Assembly (NCBI GenBank): GCA_023422835.1
Contig: JAFAGI010000009.1
Location: forward strand, 93,160-157,159
DNA: 64,000 bases
Direction of reading: 5' to 3'
Source: Bacteroidota bacterium
GTDB taxonomy: Bacteria > Bacteroidota > Bacteroidia > Chitinophagales > Chitinophagaceae
In this document: piece by piece, positions 9,823 to 19,349 of the stretch
Position numbering within the stretch: position 1 is the stretch's first letter
How the letters are laid out: every line of letters begins with the position of its first letter
Notes under the pieces: generated by a model
Database searches by the model: none
Told to the model about the DNA's origin: nothing
The model's input: the letters and a program-made list of their open reading frames with translations, nothing else
Translations under genes and position numbers: made by a program

Positions 9823-11190
9823 ATGCAAGTTTGGAAGCAATACCAGGAACAACACAAGGAAAGATTTTTAGAAGAATTGCTGGCGCTCTTACGCGTGCCC
9901 AGCATCAGTGCGAAACCTGAAAATAAACAGGATATGATCACCTGTGCGGAGATGGTAAAAGAATCTTTGCTCGAAGCGGGTGTACAAAAAGCAGAAGTTT
10001 ACCCAACGGCAGGGCATCCCATTATATACGGTGAAATTATGGTGAACGCATCAAAACCAACTGTGCTGGTTTACGGCCACTATGATGTGCAGCCTGTAGA
10101 GCCGCTTGAGCTTTGGCATACGCCTCCTTTTGAACCGACTATCCGCGATGGCAAAATCTACGGCCGCGGTACTGCAGATGACAAAGGCCAGTTTTACATG
10201 CATGTGAAAGCATTGGAGACCATGGTGAATACAGATTCTGTGCCGCTGAATATAAAATTCCTGATAGAAGGCGAAGAAGAGGTGGGCTCAAGCAATCTGG
10301 GCACTTTTATGCAGGAAAATAAGGAACTCCTGAAAGCCGATGTAGTATTGATTTCAGACACTTCCATGATAAGCTTGGATACACCAAGCCTAGATACAGG
10401 CGTGCGTGGCTTAAGCTATATTGAAGTGGAGGTTACCGGACCCAACCGCGACCTGCACAGTGGCGTCTACGGCGGAGCCGTGGCCAATCCCATCACTATC
10501 CTCGCGCAGATGATAGCTTCATTGCACGATGAAAATAATCATGTCACCATTCCAGGATTTTACGATGATGTACAGGTATTGAGCAACGAAGAACGTGTGA
10601 TACTGAACAAGGCGCCTTTTGACGAACAGGAATACAAAGACGACCTGGGTGTAAAAGAATTGTGGGGAGAGAAGGGTTACACTACTTTGGAGCGTACAGG
10701 CATTCGGCCTACATTGGAGCTGAATGGCATCTGGGGCGGCTATACGGGCGAAGGATCAAAAACTGTATTGCCTGCCAAAGCCAATGCAAAGATCAGTGCG
10801 CGACTGGTACCAGGGCAAGATCACGAGAAAATTACAGAATTGATCATCCACCACCTGCAGGCTATTGCGCCACCGTATGTAACAGTGAAAGCTACGCCGC
10901 ATCATGGCGGAAATCCATATGTTACGCCTATTGACAGCGTGGAATACAAGGCTGCGGAAAAAGCCATTGAAGCATCTTTCGGAAAATCGCCTATCCCGTT
11001 GCGGGGTGGTGGCAGCATTCCCATCACTTCCTTGTTTGAATCTATTTTAAATTGTAAAACTATTTTCCTGGGCTTTGGTTTAGATAGCGATAACCTGCAC
11101 AGCCCCAACGAAAAATACAATATAGAAAACTATTACAAAGGCATTGAAACTATCCCCTACTTCCATAAGTTTTATGCTGAAATGAAGTAG
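9823..11190 (+). CDS. M20 family dipeptidase/carboxypeptidase
   Basis: Cytoplasmic zinc peptidase of 455 residues. Metal-site motifs appear in the expected order: YGHYDVQP (His at residue 86), GRGTADDKGQ (Asp near 119), EGEEEVGSSN (general-base and metal Glu near 151), an Asp near 178 in SDTS, and a late HSPNEKY His near 428. The dimerisation-domain signature HSGVYGGAVANP is present. The family splits dipeptides or removes C-terminal residues, and the length is normal for the CNDP/DapE-like dipeptidase branch. No signal peptide is visible. A lipoprotein gene follows 57 bases downstream. The substrate is not predictable. Confidence 0.88.
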   Translation: MQVWKQYQEQHKERFLEELLALLRVPSISAKPENKQDMITCAEMVKESLLEAGVQKAEVYPTAGHPIIYGEIMVNASKPTVLVYGHYDVQPVEPLELWHTPPFEPTIRDGKIYGRGTADDKGQFYMHVKALETMVNTDSVPLNIKFLIEGEEEVGSSNLGTFMQENKELLKADVVLISDTSMISLDTPSLDTGVRGLSYIEVEVTGPNRDLHSGVYGGAVANPITILAQMIASLHDENNHVTIPGFYDDVQVLSNEERVILNKAPFDEQEYKDDLGVKELWGEKGYTTLERTGIRPTLELNGIWGGYTGEGSKTVLPAKANAKISARLVPGQDHEKITELIIHHLQAIAPPYVTVKATPHHGGNPYVTPIDSVEYKAAEKAIEASFGKSPIPLRGGGSIPITSLFESILNCKTIFLGFGLDSDNLHSPNEKYNIENYYKGIETIPYFHKFYAEMK

Positions 11191-11247
11191 TAGCGCTGAC
11201 CCTACGTATTAGCGCTCAAGATAAACAAAATCAAAAAAAAGATAAAA

Positions 11248-11991
11248 ATGAAAAAACTTAGTTTTATGGCAGCATGCAGTTTGTTGTTATTCGCATCGTG
11301 CGGTGATGCCAGCACTACCAATGAGAACAAAAATGAAGACAGCACAAAAAACACGGAAGTGATCGATAGCACTGGCTGGACAAGCCTGTTTGACGGGCAA
11401 ACGCTCACAGGCTGGCACGGCTTCAACAAAGGTACAGACTCTGTTACCAACTGGAAAGTGGAAGATGGCGCATTGGTGTGCCTTGGCGCTACCGGCGGCG
11501 CTGATACCGGCGGCGATATTATTACCGATAAGCAATTCGGTAACTTTGAGCTGCAGTGGGAATGGAAAGTAGATCAAGGCAGCAACAGTGGTGTGATGTA
11601 CCATGTACTGGAAGATAAAAAATACAAAGGCCCCTGGGAAACCGGCCCGGAATACCAGATCATTGACGATGTGAATTTCCCCGGTAAACTGGAAGACTGG
11701 CAGATGGCAGGCGCAGACTATGCCATGCATCCGGCAGGACCTAACAAAGTGTTGAAACCTGTAGGAGAATGGAACACCAGCAAAATTATTTTCAACAACG
11801 GCCATGTGGAGCATTGGCTGAACGGCGCTAAAATAGTAGAGTTTACAAGAGATAGTGCATGGCAGCAAAAGAAAGAAACCGGGAAATGGAAAGACCATCC
11901 CGACTATGGAAAAGTTACCACCGGGCACATTGCTTTACAGGATCACGGCAATAAAGCCTATTACAGGAATATTCGTGTGAGAGAACTTTAG
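11248..11991 (+). CDS. DUF1080 (3-keto-disaccharide hydrolase-like) lipoprotein
   Basis: A 247-residue lipoprotein whose signal peptide ends in a clear lipobox (LLLFASC, Cys near residue 17), followed by a Ser/Asn/Thr-rich linker. The rest is a single DUF1080 concanavalin-like beta-sandwich with the usual opening GWTSLFDGQTLTGWHGF and conserved NGHVEHWLNG and HIALQDHGNKAYYRNIRV near the end. Members of this fold include 3-keto-glycoside hydrolases, so a role in sugar breakdown at the cell surface is possible, but no partner genes such as glucoside 3-dehydrogenase are nearby. A strong terminator lies 170 bases downstream. Confidence 0.85.
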   Translation: MKKLSFMAACSLLLFASCGDASTTNENKNEDSTKNTEVIDSTGWTSLFDGQTLTGWHGFNKGTDSVTNWKVEDGALVCLGATGGADTGGDIITDKQFGNFELQWEWKVDQGSNSGVMYHVLEDKKYKGPWETGPEYQIIDDVNFPGKLEDWQMAGADYAMHPAGPNKVLKPVGEWNTSKIIFNNGHVEHWLNGAKIVEFTRDSAWQQKKETGKWKDHPDYGKVTTGHIALQDHGNKAYYRNIRVREL

Positions 11992-12429
11992 AGTCAGCGG
12001 AAGTGGAGAATGGAGAATGGAAAATGGTTTGAATTTTCTCTCATAATCTCACTCTTACTTCTCCCTTTCTTACTGCCTAAACTGACAGTAATCATTAAAA
12101 ATACCATGTGGTCAAAAATGGTACTTAGTATTCGCTAGGATTTAATGTATTAGCGGTTTGTGTAGCTTGGGATTGAAATGCCTTTCAATCCCAAGCTTTT
12201 TTTCGCTCTACATGAGCAGAACATGTCCGGTTTGCACAGGTGTAAATGTTCTTAAAAGCGAGAAATAGTAAACAACGCTATCATTGTACAGACTGCTTTC
12301 ATAATTTTATTGCCGTGTCTTGTGTATATCTCACACAGCTCATTCCTGTCGGTATTTAAATAAAAGATTTATTGCCGTATCTGGTGTTTTCACCTGACAA
12401 ACTCAAACCTGTTGGTCTTTTTAAAAAAA
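11992..12429 (+). other. Gene-free interval with quasi-palindromic repeat and terminator
   Basis: No gene is seen. Bases 12003-12090 form a purine-rich left arm and a pyrimidine-rich right arm ending TTCTTACTGCCT, also found at 25815-25870. A CGCTA...TAGCG inverted repeat (12133-12155) and a strong terminator (12164-12203) follow. The rest is featureless. Confidence 0.6.
12164..12203 (+). terminator. Rho-independent terminator
   Basis: A 15-bp perfect stem (AGCTTGGGATTGAAA with TTTCAATCCCAAGCT), a four-base loop and a run of seven T. It is the first terminator after the DUF1080 gene, though 170 bases beyond its stop, and faces the convergent obg gene. Confidence 0.85.
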
Positions 12430-13425
12430 TCACCCATGGTTTTTATTCAGCAACTCCCATAGTTTATCTTTCAGCTCCGTCAATCCTTTGTTGGCAACAG
12501 AAGAAATGAATACGTGTGGAATATTGGCAGGCAATTGTCTCGCGATATCCTGTTTGAGCTCATCGTCCAGCATATCAGATTTGCTTACGGCGATCAGCAT
12601 ATCTTTCTGCAACATGTCGGGGTTGTATTCTTTGAGTTCGTTGTACAGAACTTCAAATTCTTTTTTATGGTCAGCACTGTCTGCCGGCAGCAGGAAAAGC
12701 AATACGGAGTTTCTTTCAATATGCCTCAGAAACCTGTGTCCTAGGCCCTTGCCTTCAGCAGCGCCCTCTATTATACCCGGAAGGTCTGCTACACAGAATG
12801 AGCGCCCGGCGCGGTATTCCACCATACCCAAATTGGGTGTAAGCGTGGTAAACGCATAGTCGGCAATTTTAGGTTTGGCTGCAGAGATCACGGAAAGCAA
12901 GGTAGATTTGCCTGCATTGGGAAACCCCACCAAGCCCACGTCTGCCAATACTTTCAGCTCTAAGAATTTATAGCCCTCTACGCCCGGTTCTCCCGGTTGT
13001 GAGTGTTCCGGCACCTGGTTAGTGGCTGTTGCAAAGTGCTGGTTGCCCAGTCCGCCGCGCCCGCCGGGCAGCCAGATCACTTCCTGTCCGTCTTCCAGTA
13101 TCTCTGCCTCAACGGCTCCTGTTTCTTCATCTTTGGCAATGGTGCCCAAAGGAACTTCTATGATAATGTCTTTACCATCGCGGCCTGTTTTATTGCTCTT
13201 CATGCCGTTTTCCCCATTTTCGGCTAGTACATTTTTATAATAGCGCAGGTGCAGCAATGTCCATAGCTGCGCGTTGCCTTTCAGGATAATGTGCCCGCCA
13301 CGCCCACCGTCTCCACCGTCGGGCCCGGCCTTGGCATTGTACTTGGTGCGCATAAAATGGGTAACTCCCCTGCCGCCATTACCGCTTTTACAAAAGATAC
13401 GTATGTAATCAATGAAGTTGGACAT
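12430..13425 (-). CDS. obg: Obg GTPase (ObgE/CgtA)
   Basis: Ribosome-associated GTPase involved in 50S assembly and stress control. It has 331 residues. The glycine-rich Obg fold is at 1-158 ([26 protein letters not shown]) and the G domain at about 160-331. G1 GFPNAGKST is at 167-175, G3 [12 protein letters not shown] follows, and the switch motif ends YAFTTLTPN. The G4 site reads AVSKSD. The C-terminal OCT domain found in Firmicutes Obg is absent, as usual in Bacteroidota. prfA lies 53 bases upstream on the same strand and may share its transcript. Confidence 0.93.
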   Translation of the reverse strand: MSNFIDYIRIFCKSGNGGRGVTHFMRTKYNAKAGPDGGDGGRGGHIILKGNAQLWTLLHLRYYKNVLAENGENGMKSNKTGRDGKDIIIEVPLGTIAKDEETGAVEAEILEDGQEVIWLPGGRGGLGNQHFATATNQVPEHSQPGEPGVEGYKFLELKVLADVGLVGFPNAGKSTLLSVISAAKPKIADYAFTTLTPNLGMVEYRAGRSFCVADLPGIIEGAAEGKGLGHRFLRHIERNSVLLFLLPADSADHKKEFEVLYNELKEYNPDMLQKDMLIAVSKSDMLDDELKQDIARQLPANIPHVFISSVANKGLTELKDKLWELLNKNHG

Positions 13426-13478
13426 GAGTGCGTGTAGTTTTTTAAGTTCTGGTTGTAATTTTTCCTGCGGAAAAACAT

Positions 13479-14540
13479 TTACTTCGCTGCCATTTTCTCA
13501 GCATTTTCTGCCACCTGCAATGCCTCTATAAACTCATCAATATCTCCGCTGATCACCGCATCCAGGTTGTAGGATGTAAGGCCTATGCGATGGTCTGTAA
13601 CCCTACCCTGCGGCCAGTTGTAGGTGCGTATTTTCGCGCTTCTGTCACCTGTACTTACCAGTGTTTTCCGCTGCCTGGATATCTCGTCTTCATGCTTGCG
13701 CACTTCTTCTTCATAGAGTTTGGTACGCAGCATTTCCATGGCCTTAAGACGGTTGCCGAGCTGGGTTCTTTCAGTCTGGCAGATGATCACCGTGCCTGTG
13801 GGTATGTGGGTAAGCATTACTTTGGTCTCCACCTTATTTACGTTCTGTCCGCCCGCGCCACCGCTTCGCGAGGTCTCCATTTTTACATCGCTTTCCTTTA
13901 GTTCAAAATCAATCTCGTCAGCTTCAGGCATCACGGCTACTGTAGCGGCAGACGTGTGTACGCGGCCCTGGGTCTCGGTTTCAGGCACCCGCTGTACGCG
14001 GTGAACGCCGCTTTCAAATTTCAAGGTGCCATATACATCATCGCCTTTCACTTCCAGCATTACTTCTTTATAGCCGCCTACGGTGCCTTCGCTATCGCTG
14101 AGGATGGCCGTCTGCCAGCCTCTTTTATTGCAATAGCGGATGTACATATCGAGCAGGTCGCCCGCAAACAGAGACGCTTCATCACCACCGGTGCCGGCAC
14201 GTATTTCAATGATCGCATTTTTATTATCCTGCGGGTCTTTGGGTATCAGCAGTTGTGTCAAAGCTTTTTCAAGGTGGTCTTTTCTGTTTTCCAGGCCAGG
14301 CAGCTCTTCTTTGACCATTTCGCGCATGTCTTCATCATCGCTGCTGAGGGCTTCTTTGGCAAAAGCAATATTTTCCAGGACCTTTGTATATTCTTTATAT
14401 GGGTTAATAATTTTTTCCAAGTCGCGGTATTCCTTGCTAAGCTTGCTGAACTCCTTTTGGTCTGCAATGATCTCCGGGTTGGTGAGCGCCACGCTTAGCT
14501 GATCAAACCGTGCCTGTATGGCTTGTAACTGGTCTAACAT
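13479..14540 (-). CDS. prfA: Peptide chain release factor 1
   Basis: Cytoplasmic factor that ends translation at UAA and UAG codons. From the chosen ATG ([12 protein letters not shown]) it has 353 residues, the normal RF1 length; an upstream ATG 54 bases earlier would add an unusual 18-residue tail. The catalytic GGQ is at 230-232 in [14 protein letters not shown], and the stop-codon reading tripeptide is PET at 186-188 within [15 protein letters not shown]. The PxT form marks RF1; RF2 would have SPF. The hemK methyltransferase often found next to prfA is not present. obg lies 53 bases downstream. Confidence 0.93.
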   Translation of the reverse strand: MLDQLQAIQARFDQLSVALTNPEIIADQKEFSKLSKEYRDLEKIINPYKEYTKVLENIAFAKEALSSDDEDMREMVKEELPGLENRKDHLEKALTQLLIPKDPQDNKNAIIEIRAGTGGDEASLFAGDLLDMYIRYCNKRGWQTAILSDSEGTVGGYKEVMLEVKGDDVYGTLKFESGVHRVQRVPETETQGRVHTSAATVAVMPEADEIDFELKESDVKMETSRSGGAGGQNVNKVETKVMLTHIPTGTVIICQTERTQLGNRLKAMEMLRTKLYEEEVRKHEDEISRQRKTLVSTGDRSAKIRTYNWPQGRVTDHRIGLTSYNLDAVISGDIDEFIEALQVAENAEKMAAK

Positions 14541-14651
14541 ATATGATTGTGAATAATTCTGAAATAATGTAGTGGCAAAATTACAATTTTGCATTGAGCT
14601 AAAGAATTATTTAAAAATCTCATTTTATGATTTACTTTTATAGTTTATTAC

Positions 14652-15800
14652 ATGGCAGTTAGGAAAATCAAGGCTGATAAATTTTTTGACGGTGAAAAGC
14701 TTCTTACCGGGAAAATAATTGTACTGGACGATGAAGGTACCATTGTAAGTATTGAAAACGACATGCAACAGGATGTGGCCTGTTTTGAGGGCATACTCAC
14801 GCCCGGCTTTATCAATTGCCATTGCCATCTGGAGTTGAGCCATTTACATGGCGCAATTCCCAAGCATACCGGCTTGGTACACTTTCTTTTAGCAGTATTG
14901 AAGCTTAGAAACCATGAAGAAAATATTATTCTGGATGCGATAGCACGGCAGGACGCCCTGATGTATGAAAGAGGTATTGTGGCGGTTGGAGACATTTGCA
15001 ATACTAGCCACACCATTACCCGAAAGAAGATCAGTAAAATCAGCTACCGCAATTTTGTTGAAACTATGGGTTTTTTCCCTGAAATTGCTGATGCCAGGCT
15101 TACGCTTGCCCACACTACTTTGCAGGCATTTGAAGCCAATGAGCAGCATGCTGCCATTGTGCCTCATGCACCGTATTCTGTTTCGGAAACATTGTTTCAA
15201 AAGATCAACCGGGAAGCGGCCGGTAAGATCATAAGCATTCACAACCAGGAAACCTCTGAAGAGAATAAACTCTTCCTCGGGCATCCGGGTGGCTTTGAAA
15301 ATTTTTATAAACAGTTGGGCGCAGACATTTCATTTTTTGTTGCACCGTTCAAAAATAGTTTGCAGTCTTATTTGCCGCTGCTTGCAAATGCAAAAAAGAT
15401 ATTGCTTGTACACAACAGCTTTACCTCTGAAGAAGATGTGGTGTTTGCTGAAACATTCGCAATGGAGAAAAACATAGCATTATACTGGATACTCTGCCCC
15501 AACGCCAACCTCTACATTGAGCATACTTTACCTGATGTGGAAGTATTCATAAAAAATAAATGTAAATTAGCAATCGGTACCGATAGCCTTTCAAGCAACG
15601 ATGAGCTGGATGTTTTAAGTGAATTAAGAACATTGAAGCAACATTTCCCGTCAATCAGCACGGAGCGCCTGTTACAGATGGCTACTTCTGAAGGTGCCTC
15701 AGCGCTTGGCTTCAGCGGACTGGGCAGGATAGAAAGCGGTAAAAAACCGGGTATTAACCTGGTAGATGAAAATTTAAACCTGATAAAGAAAATTACCTGA
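14652..15800 (+). CDS. Amidohydrolase family protein (deaminase-like)
   Basis: A 382-residue metal-dependent hydrolase of the TIM-barrel amidohydrolase superfamily. The metal-site HxH lies at residues 57-59 (INCHCHLELSHL), with later PHAPYSVS, the metal His in SIHNQETSEE, and the catalytic Asp in GTDSLSSNDELD. The small N-terminal beta domain and C-terminal GLGRIESGKKPGINLV return strand are typical of cytosine/aminofutalosine/chlorohydrolase-type deaminases. A role as aminodeoxyfutalosine deaminase in menaquinone synthesis is one possibility, but no other mqn genes are here. It is coupled to the next gene with one base between them. Confidence 0.75.
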   Translation: MAVRKIKADKFFDGEKLLTGKIIVLDDEGTIVSIENDMQQDVACFEGILTPGFINCHCHLELSHLHGAIPKHTGLVHFLLAVLKLRNHEENIILDAIARQDALMYERGIVAVGDICNTSHTITRKKISKISYRNFVETMGFFPEIADARLTLAHTTLQAFEANEQHAAIVPHAPYSVSETLFQKINREAAGKIISIHNQETSEENKLFLGHPGGFENFYKQLGADISFFVAPFKNSLQSYLPLLANAKKILLVHNSFTSEEDVVFAETFAMEKNIALYWILCPNANLYIEHTLPDVEVFIKNKCKLAIGTDSLSSNDELDVLSELRTLKQHFPSISTERLLQMATSEGASALGFSGLGRIESGKKPGINLVDENLNLIKKIT

Positions 15801-15801
15801 T

Positions 15802-16317
15802 ATGCGTTTTATAAGATTGGCAGTTGTAAGTTTTGTTATATTTTTTGTACTCTTAACTGTGATCGGTTTATTATTCCCGCCTGTAGTTACGGTAGTAAGG
15901 CGCGGAGTGATCCAGGCCCCCAAAGAAAAAATTTATCCTTTTATAGCAGACACTAAGAACTGGCATAAGTGGCTTGCAGACAGCAATGTGGTGTTTGCAC
16001 AGCTTACACCTGCAACAACCGGCAAAGGCGCTGCAATATCTATTGGCGGCAAACGCGTTCAGATCATTGCGGTAACCCATGATTATGTGGAAGCGGAGTG
16101 GGAGCTAAACAAAAAAGAAAACCGTATACAGACTTCCGGCTTCTATTTACTGCCGGATAAAGAAACAAGCGGCACGGTTGTGCAACTGCATTTTACCCAA
16201 AAACTAAAATGGTACCCCTGGGAAAGAATTGCCGCGCGCCTCAACGAAAGAGTGCTTGGCCCGGTGCTTGACAACAACATCCTGCAACTGGATGAAGCTG
16301 TGAAAGCCGCTAATTAG
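15802..16317 (+). CDS. SRPBCC-fold (polyketide cyclase-like) membrane-anchored protein
   Basis: A 171-residue protein with one N-terminal transmembrane helix (about 5-27) followed by a START/SRPBCC ligand-binding domain. That domain opens VIQAPKEKIYPFIADTKNWHKW, the usual PxxxVWxxxxdxxxWpxW region, and ends in a long helix, LNERVLGPVLDNNILQLDEAV. The ligand is unknown. The start codon lies one base after the amidohydrolase stop, so the two are almost certainly co-translated, which hints at a related role that I cannot name. Confidence 0.7.
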   Translation: MRFIRLAVVSFVIFFVLLTVIGLLFPPVVTVVRRGVIQAPKEKIYPFIADTKNWHKWLADSNVVFAQLTPATTGKGAAISIGGKRVQIIAVTHDYVEAEWELNKKENRIQTSGFYLLPDKETSGTVVQLHFTQKLKWYPWERIAARLNERVLGPVLDNNILQLDEAVKAAN

Positions 16318-16391
16318 TAAGACTTTATACATCGGTTAACATTTTATTTTCTCAAATCCATATATTTTTACTTATTCAACTTTTCTATAAA

Positions 16392-17024
16392 ATGCAGAAA
16401 TATTTACTTATCTCAAACATTGTACTGATACTGGCTGTAGCAACTTTATTTTATCTCTTCAGCAGGAATAATACAACTGCACCCAAGGGAAAAGTTTCTG
16501 TAAAACATCAAAAATCAAATGATTCTGCAGCAGCTCTGGATGCTCCTTTCAGAATCGCATATTTTGAGCTGGACTCCGTAGAAAATAAATATAAATATTA
16601 CAAGCAGGTACGAGAAGGTTTACTGGCAAAAGAAAAACAAAATCAAAATACACTGGCAGGCCTGCAGAGAAGGTTCAATGACAAGTTGAAAAATGCACAG
16701 GAAAAAGGCGCCATGCTTTCACAAAACGAACAGGCCTCCTTACAGAAAGAACTGGAAAACATGCAGAAAGAGTACATGCAGAAAGAGAAAAATATGGGCG
16801 AAGATTTTATGATGGAATCTTTCAAAAGATTGCAGGGCGTTAACGAACGTATCCAGCGGGTGGCTAAGGAGATAGCCGAAGAACGGGGCTACTCTTACGT
16901 TTTGTCAAGATATGAAAGCGGCGGCAATAATGTGATCTATTACCGCGATAAAAGTTTTGACATCACAGATGAACTGATTGAAAAATTAAACAACGGTAAA
17001 GGAGATTCTGCATTGAAGAAATAA
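16392..17024 (+). CDS. OmpH/Skp-family periplasmic chaperone-like protein
   Basis: A 210-residue protein with an N-terminal hydrophobic segment (3-24, signal anchor or signal peptide), a low-complexity linker, then FRIAYFELDSVENKYKYYK, the Skp-type start (normally IAYVNSQ...). A long coiled-coil runs at about 75-155 (repeated QKELENMQKEYMQKEKN). The C-terminal part (IAEERGYSYVLSRYESGGNNVIYY) matches the beta-body return. Skp/OmpH proteins hold outer-membrane proteins in the periplasm. The usual neighbours bamA and a second ompH are not here, so this is a lone paralogue. It is convergent with the next gene, with one base between them. Confidence 0.78.
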   Translation: MQKYLLISNIVLILAVATLFYLFSRNNTTAPKGKVSVKHQKSNDSAAALDAPFRIAYFELDSVENKYKYYKQVREGLLAKEKQNQNTLAGLQRRFNDKLKNAQEKGAMLSQNEQASLQKELENMQKEYMQKEKNMGEDFMMESFKRLQGVNERIQRVAKEIAEERGYSYVLSRYESGGNNVIYYRDKSFDITDELIEKLNNGKGDSALKK

Positions 17025-17025
17025 C

Positions 17026-18378
17026 CTACTGCAAACTTTTCGGCTTTGGAATGTCAGATGCTTCCAGCCTGGCGCCTGCAGGCTTTGCAAGCCGTCCTTC
17101 AAATACATCAATATACATTTGTATCTCTTCTCTGGTAACAGCCTTATTCTTGTTGTCAATATTTACAACTATTAAAAGTCCCGTAGAATCGGGCGTTGAG
17201 ACAAATGCGTTTGCCAGGCGAAACTGTTCACTTCTTTGTAAGGTGCCGTCATCCGCCCATATTTCCGTACCGGAAAGGCAGCCATCTGTAGGTGCATTCG
17301 GATAAAAGCTTTCGTCTTTAAAAAATGCAGGATCAAGCGTGGTACCATGCACAATAATGTATCTTCTTCCGATAAAGCCAGCATAGTACGATTCATACAT
17401 TGGTGCATAATTCTGCCATGAGGGCGGCAGCAATCTTTGGTAATTGGTGTAGGTACCAGCTGTGGAATCGTAAGGCATGCCACGCCAGAAAAGATACTCG
17501 TTCTGGTATGGGATTACAGACTGTAAATTAGTTGTAGGCCCGATTAGGTTGTTGATGGAATGGCCAATGCCGGCAATGCTGTAGATGCCCTGCGGTGTGC
17601 TGCCGTTGGTAATAAAATAAGGTAGGTCGCTGCCAGAGCGTGCCAATTGCTCTATCATCAGTACTTTGCCGTTTTCATCTTTTGCAAAACTGCCATCTTT
17701 GTTTTGAATAATGGCAATGCCGTTATAGTCACGGTTCCAGCGTTGAAAAGAATAAACTGTTTTCCTGCCGTACAATCTCTGGTATATGAACAGCTGGTTA
17801 ATGTCGGGTGCTTTTTGGTTTTTTTGCCATTGAAAACGTGTAAGGTATTTTTTCAGCTCTACCAATATAGGCAATGTATCGCTGTTAGCAAATTGTTTGT
17901 TGGTTTGTGTTACCAGATAGTTTACGTTTTGTGCGCTGGTGTCGTGCCTGAAAAGATAAACCGCAGCAATACTAAAGACTTTAGGGTCGCGTTCAAAAGG
18001 CAATATTTTTTTGATCTCTTCAGCATATTTTTTTGGATAGGTTGCGTAAACCGAGGATAAAAATGCCTGTCTGAGGGATACGGGTTGCCTGAAATATGCT
18101 TCAAACAATTTGTTGAAGCCGTTTTCAACATCGCTGTTCCTGATGAGGAATTGTGTTACAGAAAGACAAGCGTCTTCGAACTGGTGCGTGGTTGTATGGT
18201 TAAGCGGGCCTCTGAATGTCTCTTTGATATTTTTTTCGAGCAGGTAATTTTTAAAACTTTCCCTGCGGGCCTTTTTAGTAAAATCAGATTTAAAGCTTTT
18301 CATCGAAAGTTGTGCAAACGACAAATTAGCCAGCAGCAGTAAGGAAAAAACGTATATGACTCTTTTATAAAAACGCAT
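17026..18378 (-). CDS. Exported L,D-transpeptidase-like protein
   Basis: A 450-residue protein from the ATG giving MRFYKRVIYVFSLLLL; another ATG six codons upstream is less signal-like. A signal peptide ends near residue 23 (LSFAQ). The first ~200 residues are helical and unfamiliar. The C-terminal part carries YkuD-type marks: NGSTPQGIYSI (near 258-268), a conserved His in RRYIIVHGTT (His 344) and the nucleophile motif TDGCLSG (Cys 367), where the family norm is SxGCxR. A role in peptidoglycan crosslinking or editing in the periplasm follows if active. The missing Arg after the Cys makes activity uncertain. Confidence 0.6.
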   Translation of the reverse strand: MRFYKRVIYVFSLLLLANLSFAQLSMKSFKSDFTKKARRESFKNYLLEKNIKETFRGPLNHTTTHQFEDACLSVTQFLIRNSDVENGFNKLFEAYFRQPVSLRQAFLSSVYATYPKKYAEEIKKILPFERDPKVFSIAAVYLFRHDTSAQNVNYLVTQTNKQFANSDTLPILVELKKYLTRFQWQKNQKAPDINQLFIYQRLYGRKTVYSFQRWNRDYNGIAIIQNKDGSFAKDENGKVLMIEQLARSGSDLPYFITNGSTPQGIYSIAGIGHSINNLIGPTTNLQSVIPYQNEYLFWRGMPYDSTAGTYTNYQRLLPPSWQNYAPMYESYYAGFIGRRYIIVHGTTLDPAFFKDESFYPNAPTDGCLSGTEIWADDGTLQRSEQFRLANAFVSTPDSTGLLIVVNIDNKNKAVTREEIQMYIDVFEGRLAKPAGARLEASDIPKPKSLQ

Positions 18379-18544
18379 CAGCTGGTATAAAAACATTTTG
18401 GTTTAAAAATTGCTTATAAAATTGTTCAAATATAAGACTAAACTGTTTAGCGCTTAGATTAATAACCCATAAATTGATTAACAATTATTACAAAGAACTG
18501 CATTAAGATATTACGTCTGTGCGGTGCGTAAAAAACAACACGAT

Positions 18545-19018
18545 ATGCAAAAGATTTTCTTTATCCTGGTACTGGTAGTTACTGCTATATCCTGCAATGC
18601 CGTGCTCAAAAGCAACTGGCCATCAACTCCTCCTGACGATCTGCAGATCACTTACAGCCGTGAAGGCGGTTACGCGCCGCGTTTTGAAAAATGTGTATTC
18701 ACTGAAGAAAAATGCAGCTACTCCTATGAGTTTGGTAAAACCAGATATGCCTTTGACTTTGTCTTGCCTGAAAGTGAATTGCGCCTGCTTTATGAAGCCC
18801 TGCGCAGGAGCGGCTTTGAGCACATTAAAGAGGATGATAAAAAAATATACGACCACATTTATGAGCGCATAGTAGTGGATGTGGATGGTAAACAAATCTC
18901 CAAAACAGACAACGGCGGCATCGATCTTGGTTCGGCGCGCAGTTGGGAGAGCAGTCTTTCACCCATTAAAAATATTATTGAAAGGGAAAAGAAAAAAAGA
19001 AATATTACTACTTATTAA
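18545..19018 (+). CDS. Small hypothetical lipoprotein
   Basis: From the ATG (MQKIFFILVLVV) this has 157 residues; a GTG seven codons upstream is a poorer start. The signal peptide ends in the lipobox VTAISC (Cys near residue 17). The rest is a compact charged domain with the phrase LQITYSREGGYAPRFEK and a C-terminal amphipathic region ending in lysines. It contains FTEEKCSYSYEF with a single Cys. I do not recognise the family. It is divergent from the L,D-transpeptidase-like gene. Confidence 0.55.
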   Translation: MQKIFFILVLVVTAISCNAVLKSNWPSTPPDDLQITYSREGGYAPRFEKCVFTEEKCSYSYEFGKTRYAFDFVLPESELRLLYEALRRSGFEHIKEDDKKIYDHIYERIVVDVDGKQISKTDNGGIDLGSARSWESSLSPIKNIIEREKKKRNITTY

Positions 19019-19349
19019 ATGATTGCAGCTTGTGCAACACTTCTGTACTTTATAGTAAGATCTTATTGAAACAATCTTCTAAGAAATGTGCTCTTCAGGA
19101 TTTGCAATCGCGAAGCTGTACCGGAAGATTTTAATCCCTGTTTAATAATATATTTTCACGCAGAGGCTGCCAAGATTATGTCACAGAAACTGCAAAGACT
19201 TTGGAGTAGAACCGCGTGCGCTTGGCGAATTCATTGTACACTATGTGCATATATTTGAAACCACTCAAAAAAGGCGCAAAGTTCACAATGAATAAGTTTC
19301 GTGTCTTAGCGCCTTCATGACCGTCATGGACTTTGTGGTTAGAATAATA
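19019..19349 (+). other. Gene-free interval with degenerate repeat fragments
   Basis: No gene is seen in 331 bases. Bases about 19155-19345 carry fragments such as TTCACGCAGAGGC and CTTAGCGCCTTCATGA then GACTTTGTGGTTAG. These resemble a degenerate dispersed intergenic repeat (CGCAGAGG/GCGCAAAG/TTTGTGGTT words) that also appears near 51740-51790 and 56600-56770. Confidence 0.5.
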
